In this document: in pieces, positions 63,864 through 64,000 of the stretch
Layout: every line of letters begins with the position of its first letter
Numbering within the stretch: the stretch's first letter is position 1
Assembly: GCA_964057225.1 (NCBI GenBank)
Contig: OZ059896.1
Span: 3,472,001 to 3,536,000, forward strand
DNA from: Auanema rhodensis
Lineage: Eukaryota > Nematoda > Chromadorea > Rhabditida > Rhabditidae
Direction: 5' to 3'
Length of the DNA: 64,000 nt
Made by a program: the position numbers and the translations under genes
The notes under the pieces: model-generated
Database searches by the model: none
Told to the model about the DNA's origin: nothing
The model's input: only the letters and a program-made list of their open reading frames with translations

Positions 63864-64000
63864 CAAAGTCATGGTTACCATGCACCAATATCAATAAAAA
63901 TTTGTTTTTAGACTAATATGGAGATGGGGAATCTAATTTTGAATAACGCATCTCTTTATCTTTCACGTGAAGCGAGTTACATACCAAGTGCACATCACGT
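63864..64000. repeat. Partial sat176 monomer cut by the window end
   Basis: The last phase mark is at 63,865. The unit continues through the first CACGTG and stops inside the second (ATCACGT at the final base), so the array extends beyond the window. The last two units share the changes GGAGATG and GAATAACGC, not common elsewhere. Confidence 0.95.

Larger units (their letters stand above)
25679..64000. repeat. Tandem satellite array 2 (sat176), about 217 complete monomers of 176 bp
   Basis: Using AAAGTCATGG (or AAACTCATGG) as phase mark, units start at 25,681, 25,857, 26,033, 26,209 and so on to 63,865: 38,184 bp for 217 units, only 8 bp short of 217 x 176. All are in one orientation. Hand-counted G+C of the consensus is 57/176 (32%), with five CpG. 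Monomers differ at recurring sites (CATGCACC or CATGAACC; AAAAATTTG or AAAATTTTG; GGGGAATC, GGAGAATC or TGAGGAATC; AAAGTC or AAACTC). The array runs past the right end of the window. No gene is present. The satellite family is not one I recognise. Confidence 0.98.

Noticed and set aside
1-64000. CRISPR array
   Set aside because: The repeat units are contiguous 176- or 350-bp monomers with no unique spacers between short repeats, and there are no cas genes.
1-64000. Telomeric or ribosomal DNA
   Set aside because: There are no runs of TTAGG, TTAGGG, TTTAGGG or similar, and no conserved rRNA stretches.

Overview
The whole 64 kb window is satellite DNA. I find no protein-coding gene, rRNA, tRNA, transposon, telomeric repeat or CRISPR array in it. 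Two head-to-tail tandem arrays meet at one junction near 25,677. All visible monomers in each array point the same way, and both arrays run off the window, so no flanking single-copy DNA is visible. The scale and layered tandem structure point to a eukaryotic centromeric or pericentromeric block, or another heterochromatic block. I cannot name the organism. Both units are AT-rich (about 31-32% G+C by hand count) yet not depleted in CpG, which argues weakly for a genome with little cytosine methylation, such as many arthropods. That is inference only.

Array 1 (1 to about 25,676, here called sat350) holds 73 complete monomers plus a 76-bp stub. The mean length is 350.7 bp, mostly 350 or 351 depending on one A before a T6 run. 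Each monomer carries four dyads, the largest a nested 51-nt hairpin at 56-106 of the first unit. Two subfamilies occupy separate stretches: alpha (1-17,879) and beta (17,880-25,676). Within them monomers form higher-order repeats (HORs): an exact 4-mer (10,869-13,672), a 6-mer (13,323-17,178), a trimer (20,687-22,792) and a six-monomer block recurring 5,961 bp away.

Array 2 (about 25,679 to 64,000, here called sat176) holds about 217 complete 176-bp monomers plus a partial one. Monomer length is almost invariant: the net deficit over 217 units is 8 bp, and six visible small deletions account for all of it. Each unit carries a CATGGT-T-ACCATG dyad, a TTCACGTGAA palindrome, a second CACGTG, a related CACGTA, and an AT-rich 7-bp dyad. 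The three CACGT cores lie 32 and 33 bp apart, about three helical turns. Diagnostic variants change along the array (25.7-34, 34-44.5, 44.5-54 and 54-64 kb). Long offset duplications of 880, 1,056, 1,408, 1,760, 2,463, 4,926 and 5,104 bp show repeated local amplification.

What works together here is DNA structure, not genes: nucleosome-scale units (176, and 350.7 or about 2 x 175), dense short inverted repeats and layered HORs. These suit a centromere-like or heterochromatic role, but the sequence alone cannot prove one.
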